Source of the DNA: a virus
IMG/VR virus record: IMGVR_UViG_3300046780_000851
Coordinates: 1 to 27,857 of that record
DNA: 27,857 nucleotides
Reading direction: 5' to 3' (one strand)
Shown: positions 7,328 through 15,067 of the stretch, in pieces
Position numbering within the stretch: position 1 is the first letter of the stretch
Layout of the letters: every line of letters starts with the position of its first letter
The notes under the pieces: model-generated
What the model saw: the letters and a program-made list of their open reading frames with translations, nothing else
What the model was told of the DNA's origin: nothing
Database searches by the model: none
Position numbers and translations under genes: made by a program

Positions 7328-8008
7328 TCACCCTGCGCTGGGCGGCAGCGCGCGCACCGGCGCCTGCCCTTGCAGCTTCTTCTTCGCCTCGAACTCCGCG
7401 CGCGCTTGCGGCAACGTCTTCCCGCCCAGCAAAATCTCGCGCCGAATCGCGTCTGCGCCCTGCACCGTGAGCGCGCCTCGGGCCTTCTGGTCGACCTCTA
7501 CGCCCACTGAGCCCGAGACCTTGTGCTCGCTCTCGCTCTTCACATTCGCGTTGAGCGTGGTCGTGGTCGACAGCTGCTGGCGGAAGGCAGGCTCAAAGGA
7601 CTCTAGGAGCCGCCACGCTGTGATCGGGTTCTTCTTCGCGTGGCCGAGGTTCAATCGGATGAGCAGCGCGGTCGCATCCCCGAGGGCCTGACCAAGCGCC
7701 GTCTCGAAGTCGGCAAAGGGCATCTCCTCGTCCGGCACCGGCTCGCCGGCGGCAATCTGCTCGAGCGCGAGCTTGCCCCGTCGCCGCCACCCGTTGAGGC
7801 ATTGCGTCGTGATGCCTGCACGTGCGCACGCCACGTGCGGGGGCGTGATCTCGCGGATCATGTTGCAGACGTCGTCGAGCAGCTTCTTGCTTAGCTTGGA
7901 CGGCCGCCCGCGCCGAGCGCCGAGCTTGGGCGGTAGAGCTGGCTGGGCAGGCTGGGGGGCAGCCGATGCGGCCGGTGCCTCGTTGTTTATTTTTCCCGCC
8001 TCTGTCAT
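7328..8008 (-). CDS. terS: Terminase small subunit-like HTH protein
   Basis: This 226-residue protein begins with a disordered Ala/Pro stretch, then R-G-R-P-S-K-L and a helix-turn-helix (about 36-75: A-C-A-R-A-G-I-T-T-Q-C-L-N-G-W). Small terminases use such a domain to recognise the packaging site. A conserved later region contains W-R-L-L-E-S-F-E-P-A-F-R, frequent in this group, where it often reads W-x-L-E-R, and the tail is basic. The identification is by pattern. The large subunit would normally follow closely; here more than 3 kb of opposite-strand cargo separates the two. Start is ATG 8008, with only a weak GAG-type site ahead. Confidence 0.72.
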   Translation of the reverse strand: MTEAGKINNEAPAASAAPQPAQPALPPKLGARRGRPSKLSKKLLDDVCNMIREITPPHVACARAGITTQCLNGWRRRGKLALEQIAAGEPVPDEEMPFADFETALGQALGDATALLIRLNLGHAKKNPITAWRLLESFEPAFRQQLSTTTTLNANVKSESEHKVSGSVGVEVDQKARGALTVQGADAIRREILLGGKTLPQARAEFEAKKKLQGQAPVRALPPSAG

Positions 8009-8063
8009 CGGTTACAGCTCAACAAGTAGAAAGAAAATCCTGTAAAGAGTCGGCCGTGGGGAT

Positions 8064-8783
8064 TCACGGTGTGGCGTCGTTCTCGCTGAGCCAGCGTGCA
8101 GCCTCGTCATCCTCGGTTTGCTCGCGCGCGGACCTGCGCGCTTCGGCCGGCAGCTTCAATGGCACCGCTTCGCCGATCACCTCGCCCTCCCACTCCTCTT
8201 CTTCGTCTTCCCCGCGGTCCCCCTCGTCGTCCTCGCCGAACTCGAGGCCCAGCCTTTCCGTGAGCAGCTCGAGCAGCACGAACGCGCCCACGTCGACATC
8301 CGCCGCGCTGTCACGCCCACCTAGAAACCCGAGCTGGCCGTTTAGGCTCTCGAAGCCGCCGGCCGCGACTTGGGCGAGCTTGGCCTTGAGCTTCTTGAAC
8401 GCGCCCTGCTCGATCTCGCAGATCCACGAGACTTCGACGCCGATGGCTGCGCCCACGTCTTCCATGCTCGCGCCGTCCGGGTGCGCCTTGACGAACTCCC
8501 GAGCCCACTCGTCTTTCTCGTAGGGCAGGTCGTACCAGGTGCGGCTACCGGGCGCGCCATCAGGCACTTGGTCACGCAGCGCGCGCGGGCGGTTGGTAAC
8601 CTGCTTCGCGGCGGTGACAGCTTCCACCGGGTCCCAGCCCGCCGACAGCCGCTTGCGCAGCGTGTCCTCGGACATGCCCAAGCGCTTCGCCCACTCCGAG
8701 ACGTACAGGGTCTCGCCGTGGGCGGTGATGGTGTCAGCTACAGGGAGAGAGTCAGCGAAGCTGAAGGATGTTTGAGGGATCAC
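8064..8783 (-). CDS. Two-HTH DNA-binding protein with sigma region 4-like domain
   Basis: The 239-residue protein has an N-terminal HTH-like segment (residues 26-60, V-S-E-W-A-K-R-L-G-M-S-E-D-T-L-R-K-R-L) resembling the small HTH seen in many phage and homing-endonuclease proteins. A second segment (about 103-136) reads G-A-S-M-E-D-V-G-A-A-I-G-V, then I-E-Q-G-A-F-K-K-L. That is the layout of sigma-70 region 4 (V-x-x-x-L-G-V-T-x-x-R-V-R-Q-I-E-x-x-A-L-x-K-L-R). The C-terminal third is strongly acidic (about 180-200). GTG 8783 is the start. It lies directly upstream of the small terminase gene, so a role in turning on late transcription is plausible but unproven. No sigma region 2 is present, so it is not a complete sigma factor. 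Confidence 0.65.
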   Translation of the reverse strand: MIPQTSFSFADSLPVADTITAHGETLYVSEWAKRLGMSEDTLRKRLSAGWDPVEAVTAAKQVTNRPRALRDQVPDGAPGSRTWYDLPYEKDEWAREFVKAHPDGASMEDVGAAIGVEVSWICEIEQGAFKKLKAKLAQVAAGGFESLNGQLGFLGGRDSAADVDVGAFVLLELLTERLGLEFGEDDEGDRGEDEEEEWEGEVIGEAVPLKLPAEARRSAREQTEDDEAARWLSENDATP

Positions 8784-8824
8784 GCATGCGGCTTCTGCCC
8801 CCCGGCATCAGCCAAATCGAGAAC

Positions 8825-9157
8825 CTATCGATTTACCCCACGAAGCAGCGACATCTCTTCGAGGCGCGCGCCCACGTGCTCGCCATCCCATTCGCTCGGG
8901 TCGATAACCGCGGCTTTGTCGAGCTCTGCTTCTTCAAGCGGTGGAACCTCGCTCCAGTCGTCGTCGTTCGTTTCAGAGACGAGAAACTCGTCCTCCTCGC
9001 CGAAGCACGTCACAGCCGAAAAGGTGAGCTCTCCGCCATGGCTCTCGCTCCGAATCACGAACACGTTTTCCCATGGCGCACGCTCCCGCTCCGGCGAGAA
9101 CCGATGTCCCACCGGCCACGTGTAGCGTTTCCAGCCTTCCTGAGTTGGCTTGCTCAT
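8825..9157 (-). CDS. Hypothetical acidic protein of 110 residues
   Basis: I do not recognise this protein. It begins with a short W-K-R-Y-T-W-P-V-G-H-R-F-S segment, has a likely beta-rich middle (E-N-V-F-V-I-R-S, then E-L-T-F-S-A-V-T-C-F-G), and becomes very acidic, with several E-E and D-D pairs. Start ATG 9157 overlaps the stop of the Zn-binding gene upstream as ATGA, so the two are coupled. It belongs to the leftward replication operon. An acidic protein this small could be a DNA mimic or inhibitor, but no specific motif supports that. Confidence 0.75.
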   Translation of the reverse strand: MSKPTQEGWKRYTWPVGHRFSPERERAPWENVFVIRSESHGGELTFSAVTCFGEEDEFLVSETNDDDWSEVPPLEEAELDKAAVIDPSEWDGEHVGARLEEMSLLRGVNR

Positions 9158-9564
9158 GACGTCGACCTCGCTTCTCCATCGTCGTCGTCATCTTCCTCGA
9201 CACACTCAACGATGCACTTTTCTTGAGCCGCTTCTTCCGGCGTGAGCTCAACGAGCTTGATGTGCCCATCGCAGGCATAGACGCGCCCGCACGCCATGCA
9301 CTTCACGTTGTAGGCGAAGTCAGCGTCGATGTGGCCGTGGTTGCCGCACACGCAATACACGTCCATGCACACGTTTGTGCCCTTCCACTGGATCCAGCCA
9401 TTCGGCGCATCATGGGTTGGGAACTTCTGCTCGAACGTGCGCTGAACCAGTGACGGTGCTGCCTCGGCTTGTTTGCTCGCGCGCCGCACCTTACCGTCAG
9501 CTGCGCGCGTCACGAAATCGCCCGCCTTGAGGTTCTCGGCCGCGATGTTCTTCTCTTCGTTCAT
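9154..9564 (-). CDS. Putative zinc-binding protein
   Basis: The 136-residue protein carries paired cysteines and histidines: C-V-C-G-N-H-G-H around residues 71-78 and C-M-A-C-G about 13 residues later, followed by a second C-D-G-H. C-x-C and C-x-x-C knuckles of this kind normally bind one zinc ion. The first 15 residues include A-E-N-L-K-A-G-D-F-V, a short beta segment, and the end is a run of acidic residues. Such small zinc-ribbon proteins are common in phage replication operons but rarely have a known role. It overlaps the resolvase gene upstream (stop at 9561) and the next gene downstream by four bases each. Confidence 0.78.
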   Translation of the reverse strand: MNEEKNIAAENLKAGDFVTRAADGKVRRASKQAEAAPSLVQRTFEQKFPTHDAPNGWIQWKGTNVCMDVYCVCGNHGHIDADFAYNVKCMACGRVYACDGHIKLVELTPEEAAQEKCIVECVEEDDDDDGEARSTS

Positions 9565-10322
9565 GCTCTCGCCGCCTTCGCTTCCCAGACTTCGAGTCGC
9601 GCAAACCGCTCGGCCTCTTCAGGCGTGACCTTGGCACCGAGTCGCCACTTGATGAACGCGCTGCCCAGCTGGGAGAGAGCAAACGCGTCTGCGTCGTTGT
9701 CGTCACTCGATTTGTACTGCCAGCGCTTCTCGACCGCCAGCATCATGTCCAGCTTCTTCGCCGCGCCAAAGTCGGCAGTCCACAGCTTGAGCATGCTGGG
9801 CGGTACCTCGACCACATCCCACCCCATGCAGTACGCACTCAGCCGCAGCTGCCCGCCCCACTCGTAGCGCTCGGTCACCTTGCCGAACTTCGATGCGAAC
9901 GCGTAGCCCTCGACGATGAGCAGCCCGGGCCCGTGCTCGCGCGTGACCAAGTCGAGCTCGGTGAGGAACGCGCTACGCATCGCGTCGAGTCGCGCGAGGC
10001 GGTTCGGGAATGCGTCGGGGGCCGTGCGGATCGAGAAGCGCGAGAGCTTCAGATGAGCCATGGCCCGCGCATTCGAGGCCCCGCAAATCCCGTCCACGCG
10101 CGCTTCAGCGATCAGCGCGAAGTGCCCCGCGCTGTGCGTCAGGCTCGGGTCCATGCCGCAGAGTGGCAAGGGCAAGCGCCGCACCGTGTAGAGCGGCTTG
10201 GGCAGTATGAGCTTGGGCTTGCGCGGGCGCTTCGGTTTGCGCTTGTTGGCGATGGCAAGAGGGGAACCGTTGCCGAGGTCGAGCTGCGCAGCGTGGGAGC
10301 GCGCGCGCGCGGCTTTAGGCAT
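9561..10322 (-). CDS. RuvC-like Holliday junction resolvase
   Basis: This 253-residue protein has the RuvC-type RNase H fold signature. The first strand is C-G-M-D-P-S-L-T (D58), a second catalytic acid lies in L-L-I-V-E-G-Y-A-F (E138), then comes E-V-P-P-S-M-L-K-L-W-T, which matches the P-x-x-V/L-K segment of RuvC, and a terminal acidic cluster at 207-212 followed by A-F-A-L. The enzyme would cut four-way junctions in replicating or recombining phage DNA before packaging. The first 40 residues are a basic, probably disordered extension absent from cellular RuvC. ATG 10322 overlaps the gene upstream. The exact fourth catalytic acid is not certain because three Asp residues crowd the site. Confidence 0.82.
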   Translation of the reverse strand: MPKAARARSHAAQLDLGNGSPLAIANKRKPKRPRKPKLILPKPLYTVRRLPLPLCGMDPSLTHSAGHFALIAEARVDGICGASNARAMAHLKLSRFSIRTAPDAFPNRLARLDAMRSAFLTELDLVTREHGPGLLIVEGYAFASKFGKVTERYEWGGQLRLSAYCMGWDVVEVPPSMLKLWTADFGAAKKLDMMLAVEKRWQYKSSDDNDADAFALSQLGSAFIKWRLGAKVTPEEAERFARLEVWEAKAARA

Positions 10323-10521
10323 TGAGCACCTTAGGCTTCTTCTTCGAAAAGAGTCTCTTCAGTACGGACCGCCTCACACCGGCTTGGTCCTTCCCCGCGT
10401 CCGAGACCTTCGCCGAGCATGGCCCCTCGTGTCCCTCGTTCAGTGCGCACCTGTAGATGCCACCGGGAAGAAACACGTTGTCGCCGCACTCGGGCGTGTC
10501 TTGGTCGTTGACCATCGTCAT
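10315..10521 (-). CDS. Small Cys/His protein, probably zinc-binding
   Basis: The 68-residue product has E-C-G-D-N near its start and then Y-R-C-A-L-N-E-G-H-E-G-P-C, giving the ligand set C, C, H, C of a short zinc knuckle that is widespread in phage and high-GC bacterial small proteins (C-x-L-x-x-G-H-x-G-P-C). The C-terminal end is Lys/Arg-rich and could touch nucleic acid. ATG 10521 is chosen because GGAGGG lies six bases ahead, and the TGATG overlap with the upstream stop signals coupling. Its 3' end overlaps the resolvase start by eight bases. Confidence 0.75.
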   Translation of the reverse strand: MTMVNDQDTPECGDNVFLPGGIYRCALNEGHEGPCSAKVSDAGKDQAGVRRSVLKRLFSKKKPKVLNA

Positions 10522-11189
10522 CACCCGTCCCTCCACTCCACGCTCACGAGCTCGGCACCGAGCCCATCCAGCAGCTCGCCCACCGTGAGCGAGCTGAACG
10601 TCTTGCCCTCGACGTAGCCGCGTAGGTCCGCCGCGCGCGCGAGCTCAGGCGTGAGCACCCAATCCCGACCCACCTTGTGCGCGCACCACCTGACCATGTC
10701 CCCCGGCCCCGCCCGCCCGTGCTCAAGCGCGTACGCGGCCCGCTCGAGCTCCTTGGCGGTGAACGCGCACACGCTGGACTGGACGAGCGCGTCGAAGGCG
10801 CTTCGCGCTGTCGTCCACGCCCAGTGCATGGTGGCCAGGTTGGCCTTGGCCATGCCGCCGATCGTTGGCAGCTTGCCGGCGTACTGGATGGTCCCGCGCG
10901 CCGTGTAGGCGATGGGGAACGAGCCGAGGAAGCGCACGGGCACGGTCAGCAGCTCGCGTACGGCTAGCGACGGCGCGCGAACGACACGACGTAGGGCCGC
11001 ATAGCTCGGGGCCTGCTCGCGCTTGTCCTGCTCGCCCAAGAAAGCCTTGAGCCGCTCCGCGATCCAGTCAGGCGGAGGGCCGTCGAGCTCGATACCGAGC
11101 CCGTCATCCGCAACGGAAAGGGTGATCCCGGCACTCTCACAGAGGCCGTGGAGGGCGAACGCTGTGGCGTACGTGCTCAGAGACGCCAT
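10521..11189 (-). CDS. Hypothetical protein downstream of the primase-helicase
   Basis: This 222-residue protein is not recognised with confidence. Residues 11-50 (L-C-E-S-A-G-I-T-L-S-V then L-G-I-E-L, then W-I-A-E-R-L-K-A-F-L) resemble the short helix-strand-strand-helix unit found at the start of many phage replication proteins and in TubC-type docking domains, where it reads like L-x-x-A-G-V-x-L-x-x-x-G-D-x-L-x-V. If real it might mediate contact with the primase. The rest is helical with several Trp and Ala-rich segments. It overlaps the primase gene 3' end by 13 bases and so is expressed with it. Confidence 0.7.
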   Translation of the reverse strand: MASLSTYATAFALHGLCESAGITLSVADDGLGIELDGPPPDWIAERLKAFLGEQDKREQAPSYAALRRVVRAPSLAVRELLTVPVRFLGSFPIAYTARGTIQYAGKLPTIGGMAKANLATMHWAWTTARSAFDALVQSSVCAFTAKELERAAYALEHGRAGPGDMVRWCAHKVGRDWVLTPELARAADLRGYVEGKTFSSLTVGELLDGLGAELVSVEWRDG

Positions 11190-13792
11190 TTCGAAGCCCC
11201 TTTCGCGTTGTCGTTCGAGGGCGATGCGTCTTGTAGTGAGCTGGAGGCGTCTTGTAGTGACGAGTCCTGGTCCTCGTCGAGGCTAGTCACTACAGCCTCT
11301 TTCTCGTCTCCTTCTCTATACTTATTATCTCTTGTAGTGACTTGTAGTGAGGTAGTGAGATGAGAATCGAAGGAAATCTGCTCAGACTCGTGATGTGACG
11401 CGCTCGCTAATTTGTGGATAGTGGAGGACCCCACTTCCGTCACTACGGAACCCACTACAACGCCCCCGCCTTCGATCACTTGGGGGGCCGTGCGCCAGTT
11501 TTGGGTCGCGATTTGGGTGGCTTGCTCGACAGTGTCCCGACGGGCCTTGGCCTCCTTCTCGGGGTCGGTGAGCAGCCGGACGAACTTCCAGCCGTCGCGC
11601 ACGACCTCCCGAGAGTTGCCTTTGCCGTTGCCGTCCGGCTCCTCGACTCGGACGCTGGTCCGAGAGTTTCGAGCGTCGAGGCCGTGCGCAGCCATCGCTT
11701 CCTTGAGACGTGAGGCGAACCGCCGCGAGAAGGCGGGTGGGTGGCCCTCTTCTTTGCACCAAGTGTCGTAGGCCCCACGCAGTGCCTTGCGGGAGATGTG
11801 CATCCCCTGCCCCGTGCCGAACACGCAGTTGTTGGCCAAGAACTCCCCGATGGGATCCATCTCGGCGTGATAGGCGGCGTTCGAGTCGAGGATGGCCTGG
11901 GGCTCGCGCAGCCCATCCTCGAGCCACCGTTGCACGCCGGCAACTGCCCAGGCGAACACAGCGGCGCGGACTGCGGGGTTGCTCTTCACGCGCTCGCGGA
12001 GCTCCTTGTCGGGCGTCTCGGGAGCGTTCACAAACGGGATACGCACCATGCGCCGCCACATGCCCGTGTCTTCGGCGTGGATGATGGGTGGGTCGTTGGC
12101 GACGAGCCACAACTTGAAGCTCGGAACCAGCTCGAAGCCTTCCTTGTTCAGCGTGCGCACGCTCAGCGGGGAGCCACCCGTGATGTTCTTCACGAGCCCG
12201 TTGTCGAGGCGGGCGTCGCGGTCGACCTCGTCGCAGAGCACGATGCGCGAGCCCATAAGCCGCACGAGATCGGGTCGCGGTTTGTCGCCACCTGGATCTC
12301 GGCGCGCGAGGAACGAGCTGATGTCTGCTACGCGCGCGTACTCGCCGAGGGGCGCGAGGATGGCGTTGACGAAGGTGCCTTTGCCGCGGCCGCCCGGGCC
12401 GTAGATGAAGAAGAGCTTGTCCTCGCGTGTGCTGCCCGTCAGCGAGTAACCCACGGCGCATTGCAGGTAGGCGATCATGTCGACATCGCCGCCTGTCGCT
12501 TCGTAGAGGAAGCGTGACCACAGCTCGTGCTTAGCGTCTGCGTCGTAAGCGACGGGCGCAACGCGTGTGATGAGGTCGTCGCGGCGATGCGGGCGCAGCT
12601 GGCCAGTGCGCAGGTCGACGGTGCCGTTCTCGCAGTTGACGAGCCAAGGGTCAGCGTCGAAGTGCTCGGGCTTGACGCTGATCGACTTCATCACGCTGGT
12701 GAGCTTCACCATGGCGCTGAGCCGCGCTTGCGCTTCGGAGCCCTTGGCGTGCAAGCGAATCACCATGCGGGCGTCAGCGTCTGAGGATGCATCGGCTTCG
12801 GCGTAGATGCCGCGCGCGGTGGCCATGGCGCGGCGCACGACTTGTTGCGTGGTGTCGCGCTCCCAGCGCTTGCCGGTCCAGAGGTACCAAGCGCCAATCG
12901 CCTCGCAGTAGCGCACGTCAGCGCCGTAGCGCTTCACCATGCGTTCGGCGTTGCCGAGGTCTGTGAGTGCGGTTGCGTCCGCGGGCGCGCCGGTGACAGC
13001 GGTGGTGTCGGGTGGAAGCGCGCCGTGCTCGCGTGCGTGGTCGAGCAGTTGATGGAACTCGGAGATCTCGTGGGTTGCGAGATAGTCGTCGAGCTTCGGC
13101 GCGTCTTCAGGCAAGCGCACGATGAACACGCGCGCGCCCTTGGCTTCGAGCACGCGGCCAAGCTCGAGCTCTTGCTTGCGGACTTCGGCGTTATAGAGCG
13201 CGTCGAAGTCGAAGATGATGAAGCAGTCGCGCTCCCAGTTCTCAATGTACGCGAGCTCGGGGTGTAGCGTGCGCTCGCCTTTGCGGTGCCAGCTGCTTAC
13301 GCCACCGAGCCCGAGGCAGGACACTCCCGCGCTCTCGCACGCGAGGGCCTTCTTCTCTCCTTCGGTGATGACGATGGGTTTGCCATCGCTGAGCGCACCT
13401 TGCTTCAGGAGCGAGGGACCGTAGAAGACGTGCGTACCGCTCTCTTTGCGCTGCGCGTACTTCTGAATCTTCTCGACGACGCTGCCGTCATCCTTCTTAT
13501 CTTTGAAGACGAACGGACGCGTGGGTTTTGCACGCTCGATCACCGGGTCTTGGTGAAACGGGATGTGGTAGGGGACGAACCAGGCGGGCAGCCGCTTGTC
13601 GGCCCACTCTTTCGGCGAGCGGCCGAATCGCTTCGCGGCCGCTTTGGCGTCTGCGACGAAGTGCACTTTGGCATCGACCAAGATTTGCTCGGAGATGGCG
13701 CTACCGCGGACGAGCTCCTCGACCATGGGCAGCGGCCAGCCGCGGCGCTGCGCAATCTCTTCGAGCTCGGCGTCTGTGGGCGTGCGCTTCAT
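11177..13792 (-). CDS. Primase-helicase with Toprim-like and D5/P4-type SF3 domains
   Basis: The 871-residue protein is the likely replication initiator. Residues 70-245 form a Toprim-like (DUF3854-type) domain with V-I-T-E-G-E-K-K-A-L (E145) and F-I-I-F-D-F-D (191-197). A D5_N-type region near 300-460 contains W-L-V-N-C-E-N-G-T-V-D-L. The superfamily 3 helicase has Walker A G-P-G-G-R-G-K-G-T (465-473) and Walker B I-V-L-C-D-E (517-522), then W-L-V-A-N-D-P-P-I as sensor. Proteins of this build unwind the origin and prime both strands in P4-like and many temperate phages. The last 100 residues are low-complexity Ser/Thr/Asp-rich, and their DNA holds the repeat cluster at 11230-11460. ATG 13792 overlaps the transglycosylase stop. 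Confidence 0.9.
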   Translation of the reverse strand: MKRTPTDAELEEIAQRRGWPLPMVEELVRGSAISEQILVDAKVHFVADAKAAAKRFGRSPKEWADKRLPAWFVPYHIPFHQDPVIERAKPTRPFVFKDKKDDGSVVEKIQKYAQRKESGTHVFYGPSLLKQGALSDGKPIVITEGEKKALACESAGVSCLGLGGVSSWHRKGERTLHPELAYIENWERDCFIIFDFDALYNAEVRKQELELGRVLEAKGARVFIVRLPEDAPKLDDYLATHEISEFHQLLDHAREHGALPPDTTAVTGAPADATALTDLGNAERMVKRYGADVRYCEAIGAWYLWTGKRWERDTTQQVVRRAMATARGIYAEADASSDADARMVIRLHAKGSEAQARLSAMVKLTSVMKSISVKPEHFDADPWLVNCENGTVDLRTGQLRPHRRDDLITRVAPVAYDADAKHELWSRFLYEATGGDVDMIAYLQCAVGYSLTGSTREDKLFFIYGPGGRGKGTFVNAILAPLGEYARVADISSFLARRDPGGDKPRPDLVRLMGSRIVLCDEVDRDARLDNGLVKNITGGSPLSVRTLNKEGFELVPSFKLWLVANDPPIIHAEDTGMWRRMVRIPFVNAPETPDKELRERVKSNPAVRAAVFAWAVAGVQRWLEDGLREPQAILDSNAAYHAEMDPIGEFLANNCVFGTGQGMHISRKALRGAYDTWCKEEGHPPAFSRRFASRLKEAMAAHGLDARNSRTSVRVEEPDGNGKGNSREVVRDGWKFVRLLTDPEKEAKARRDTVEQATQIATQNWRTAPQVIEGGGVVVGSVVTEVGSSTIHKLASASHHESEQISFDSHLTTSLQVTTRDNKYREGDEKEAVVTSLDEDQDSSLQDASSSLQDASPSNDNAKGASKWRL
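11230..11460. repeat. Iteron-like repeat cluster, candidate phage replication origin
   Basis: CTTGTAGTGA occurs exactly at 11230, 11251, 11331 and 11341. Shorter copies are GTAGTGA at 11352 and, inverted, TCACTACA at 11287, TCACTAC at 11440 and CACTACAA at 11453. The first pair is 21 bases apart and the pair at 11331/11341 is 10 apart, two and one helical turns. Between copies lies the most AT-rich patch of the region (11308-11332, containing ATACTTATTAT). The repeats fall in more than one reading frame of the primase gene (S-L-Q in one, T-T in another), so selection on DNA is more likely than on protein. Lambda keeps its iterons inside gene O in the same way. Confidence 0.7.
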
Positions 13793-14304
13793 GTCGATCC
13801 GTGCCCACTCTCGAGCTGCGCGGCGCGTTCAACGACCCACGCTGAGCGCCTACGCACCTTGCGTTTCTTCGGGACGCACCTGCCCGATCGATAGAACGAC
13901 ACGGCTTGCACGGCGTCATCACCACATGCGTCGAAGCCAGCACGAAGGGCGCGCGCTCCAAACACGACGTTCAGCTCTTCGCAGCGATCAGGCTCGAGCT
14001 CGCACGCGTGCTTCCATGCCATGCCCCAGGGCGAGCCCGGGTTGAGCTGCATGAGCCCCTCGCTGCCTGTCTTCGGCTCGACCTTGGAGCTGTCCCCGCT
14101 CGACTCGAGATAGAGAAGGAACGCGAGCAAGGAGGGGCTCACGTGCTCGAGCTCGGCCGCGGAGTGCACCCACGCGCCGAGCTCAGTGACGTAAGCCTCA
14201 CCTCCGCGCGCACGGACATGAGGCGCTAAGACTGGCTCGCCGCCCCGAGGCGGCGTGAAGACTACGAGCAACGCGAAGAGCGCGTGTGTGACGCACAAGA
14301 GCAT
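13789..14304 (-). CDS. Lytic transglycosylase-like (SLT) protein with N-terminal membrane anchor
   Basis: The 171-residue product starts with a hydrophobic segment (about 5-17) that should export or anchor it. A goose-lysozyme/SLT-type core follows: S-P-S-L-L-A-F-L-L-Y-L-E-S-S-G-D, with the catalytic Glu in Y-L-E-S, then S-E-G-L-M-Q-L-N-P, and later A-V-S-F-Y-R-S-G, which corresponds to the A-x-x-x-Y-N-x-G motif. It would cleave peptidoglycan glycan strands. ATG 14304 follows GGGGG at eight bases; TTG 14319 is the alternative. It overlaps the primase start by four bases, an odd place for a lysis or entry enzyme. It might be the phage endolysin, or act in DNA entry, or be made early for another purpose. 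Confidence 0.78.
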   Translation of the reverse strand: MLLCVTHALFALLVVFTPPRGGEPVLAPHVRARGGEAYVTELGAWVHSAAELEHVSPSLLAFLLYLESSGDSSKVEPKTGSEGLMQLNPGSPWGMAWKHACELEPDRCEELNVVFGARALRAGFDACGDDAVQAVSFYRSGRCVPKKRKVRRRSAWVVERAAQLESGHGST

Positions 14305-14358
14305 GGCAGCGACCCCCAAAACGGCGAACCCAGCAAGCGAGCGAAGAAGCGCGCGCGG

Positions 14359-14949
14359 CTACGAGGGCGGTGGGGCCAGGTCTGGCGACTTGATTTCCAT
14401 GCCTACCGGTGTCGCGTCGTCGACGGGTAGGGGCACGGGCAGGTCGCTCGGCGTCATCACGCGGTCTTCGGACGGGGCCGCATCGGGAGACGGGTAGAAC
14501 TTGGCGAGCCTCCCATGCAGCTGAAGAATCGTGGCTTGCTGTCCTTCCACGGTGCTCTTTGATTCTTTCAGCTGCCTGATGAGCTGCTGACGCACAGTCT
14601 CGGCGTGTGTGACTTGCTCTTGTAGCCAGTCGCGTTCTGAGATCGCCCTGTTCACGATCTTGGGGACAGCGGTCACGAGCGCCATGCCCGGGGCGATGCC
14701 GCACATGTTGCCGATGATGTTGAGCGCTTGCTGCGCGTTGAACAGGCTCTGCGCGAGCTCTGCTTCACGTGAGCGTGAGACTTCTTGCACACCCGCGAAG
14801 TGCCTATTGGCAATGTCGAACGCGGTGCCTGCAACGTCTTGGAGGCGCCGCTCAGTGAGGTGAGGCTTGTCTGCTGCAAAGATGGTGATCGCGTTGCGAA
14901 GCTCCATTTTCAATGTTTCGAGTAGTCCGAGACCTGCAGTCGTAGTCAT
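14359..14949 (-). CDS. Hypothetical coiled-coil protein of 196 residues
   Basis: This protein is not recognised. The N-terminal half is helical (L-G-L-L-E-T-L-K-M-E-L, then S-R-E-A-E-L-A-Q-S-L-F-N-A-Q-Q-A-L). A hydrophobic patch with M-C-G-I-A-P-G-M-A-L-V-T-A-V-P follows, then a clear coiled coil (about 105-150, Q-E-Q-V, R-Q-Q-L-I-R-Q-L-K-E) and a Pro-rich acidic tail. ATG 14949 directly follows the stop of the small gene at 14950-15060, whose last codons supply GGCGGAAAG as ribosome binding site. It lies between the transglycosylase and the basic coiled-coil gene. Confidence 0.72.
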   Translation of the reverse strand: MTTTAGLGLLETLKMELRNAITIFAADKPHLTERRLQDVAGTAFDIANRHFAGVQEVSRSREAELAQSLFNAQQALNIIGNMCGIAPGMALVTAVPKIVNRAISERDWLQEQVTHAETVRQQLIRQLKESKSTVEGQQATILQLHGRLAKFYPSPDAAPSEDRVMTPSDLPVPLPVDDATPVGMEIKSPDLAPPPS

Positions 14950-15060
14950 TTACTTTCCGCCTTTCTGTCCAGCGCGCCGCACGCGCTTGTTCACGATCGA
15001 ATGCCTTCCGAGCGCTTCGGCTTGAAAAACCAAGAGATAGAGCCAGCGGGAGAACGTCAC
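14950..15060 (-). CDS. Possible 36-residue basic protein
   Basis: A short frame starts at GTG 15060, eight bases after the stop of the gene upstream, and ends with TAA immediately before the ATG of the gene downstream. It fills an otherwise empty 118-base gap in an operon with almost no spacers. The product is hydrophobic at first (W-L-Y-L-L-V-F) and then basic (N-K-R-V-R-R-A-G-Q-K-G-G-K). GGAG lies about ten bases before the GTG. It could also be only a leader carrying the ribosome binding site for the next gene. Confidence 0.4.
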   Translation of the reverse strand: MTFSRWLYLLVFQAEALGRHSIVNKRVRRAGQKGGK

Positions 15061-15067
15061 GGGCGCG

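Noticed and set aside
9160-9200. GTCGTC/CATCGTCG simple repeats
   Set aside because: They encode Asp and Glu runs in the acidic end of the Zn-binding protein and need no other explanation.
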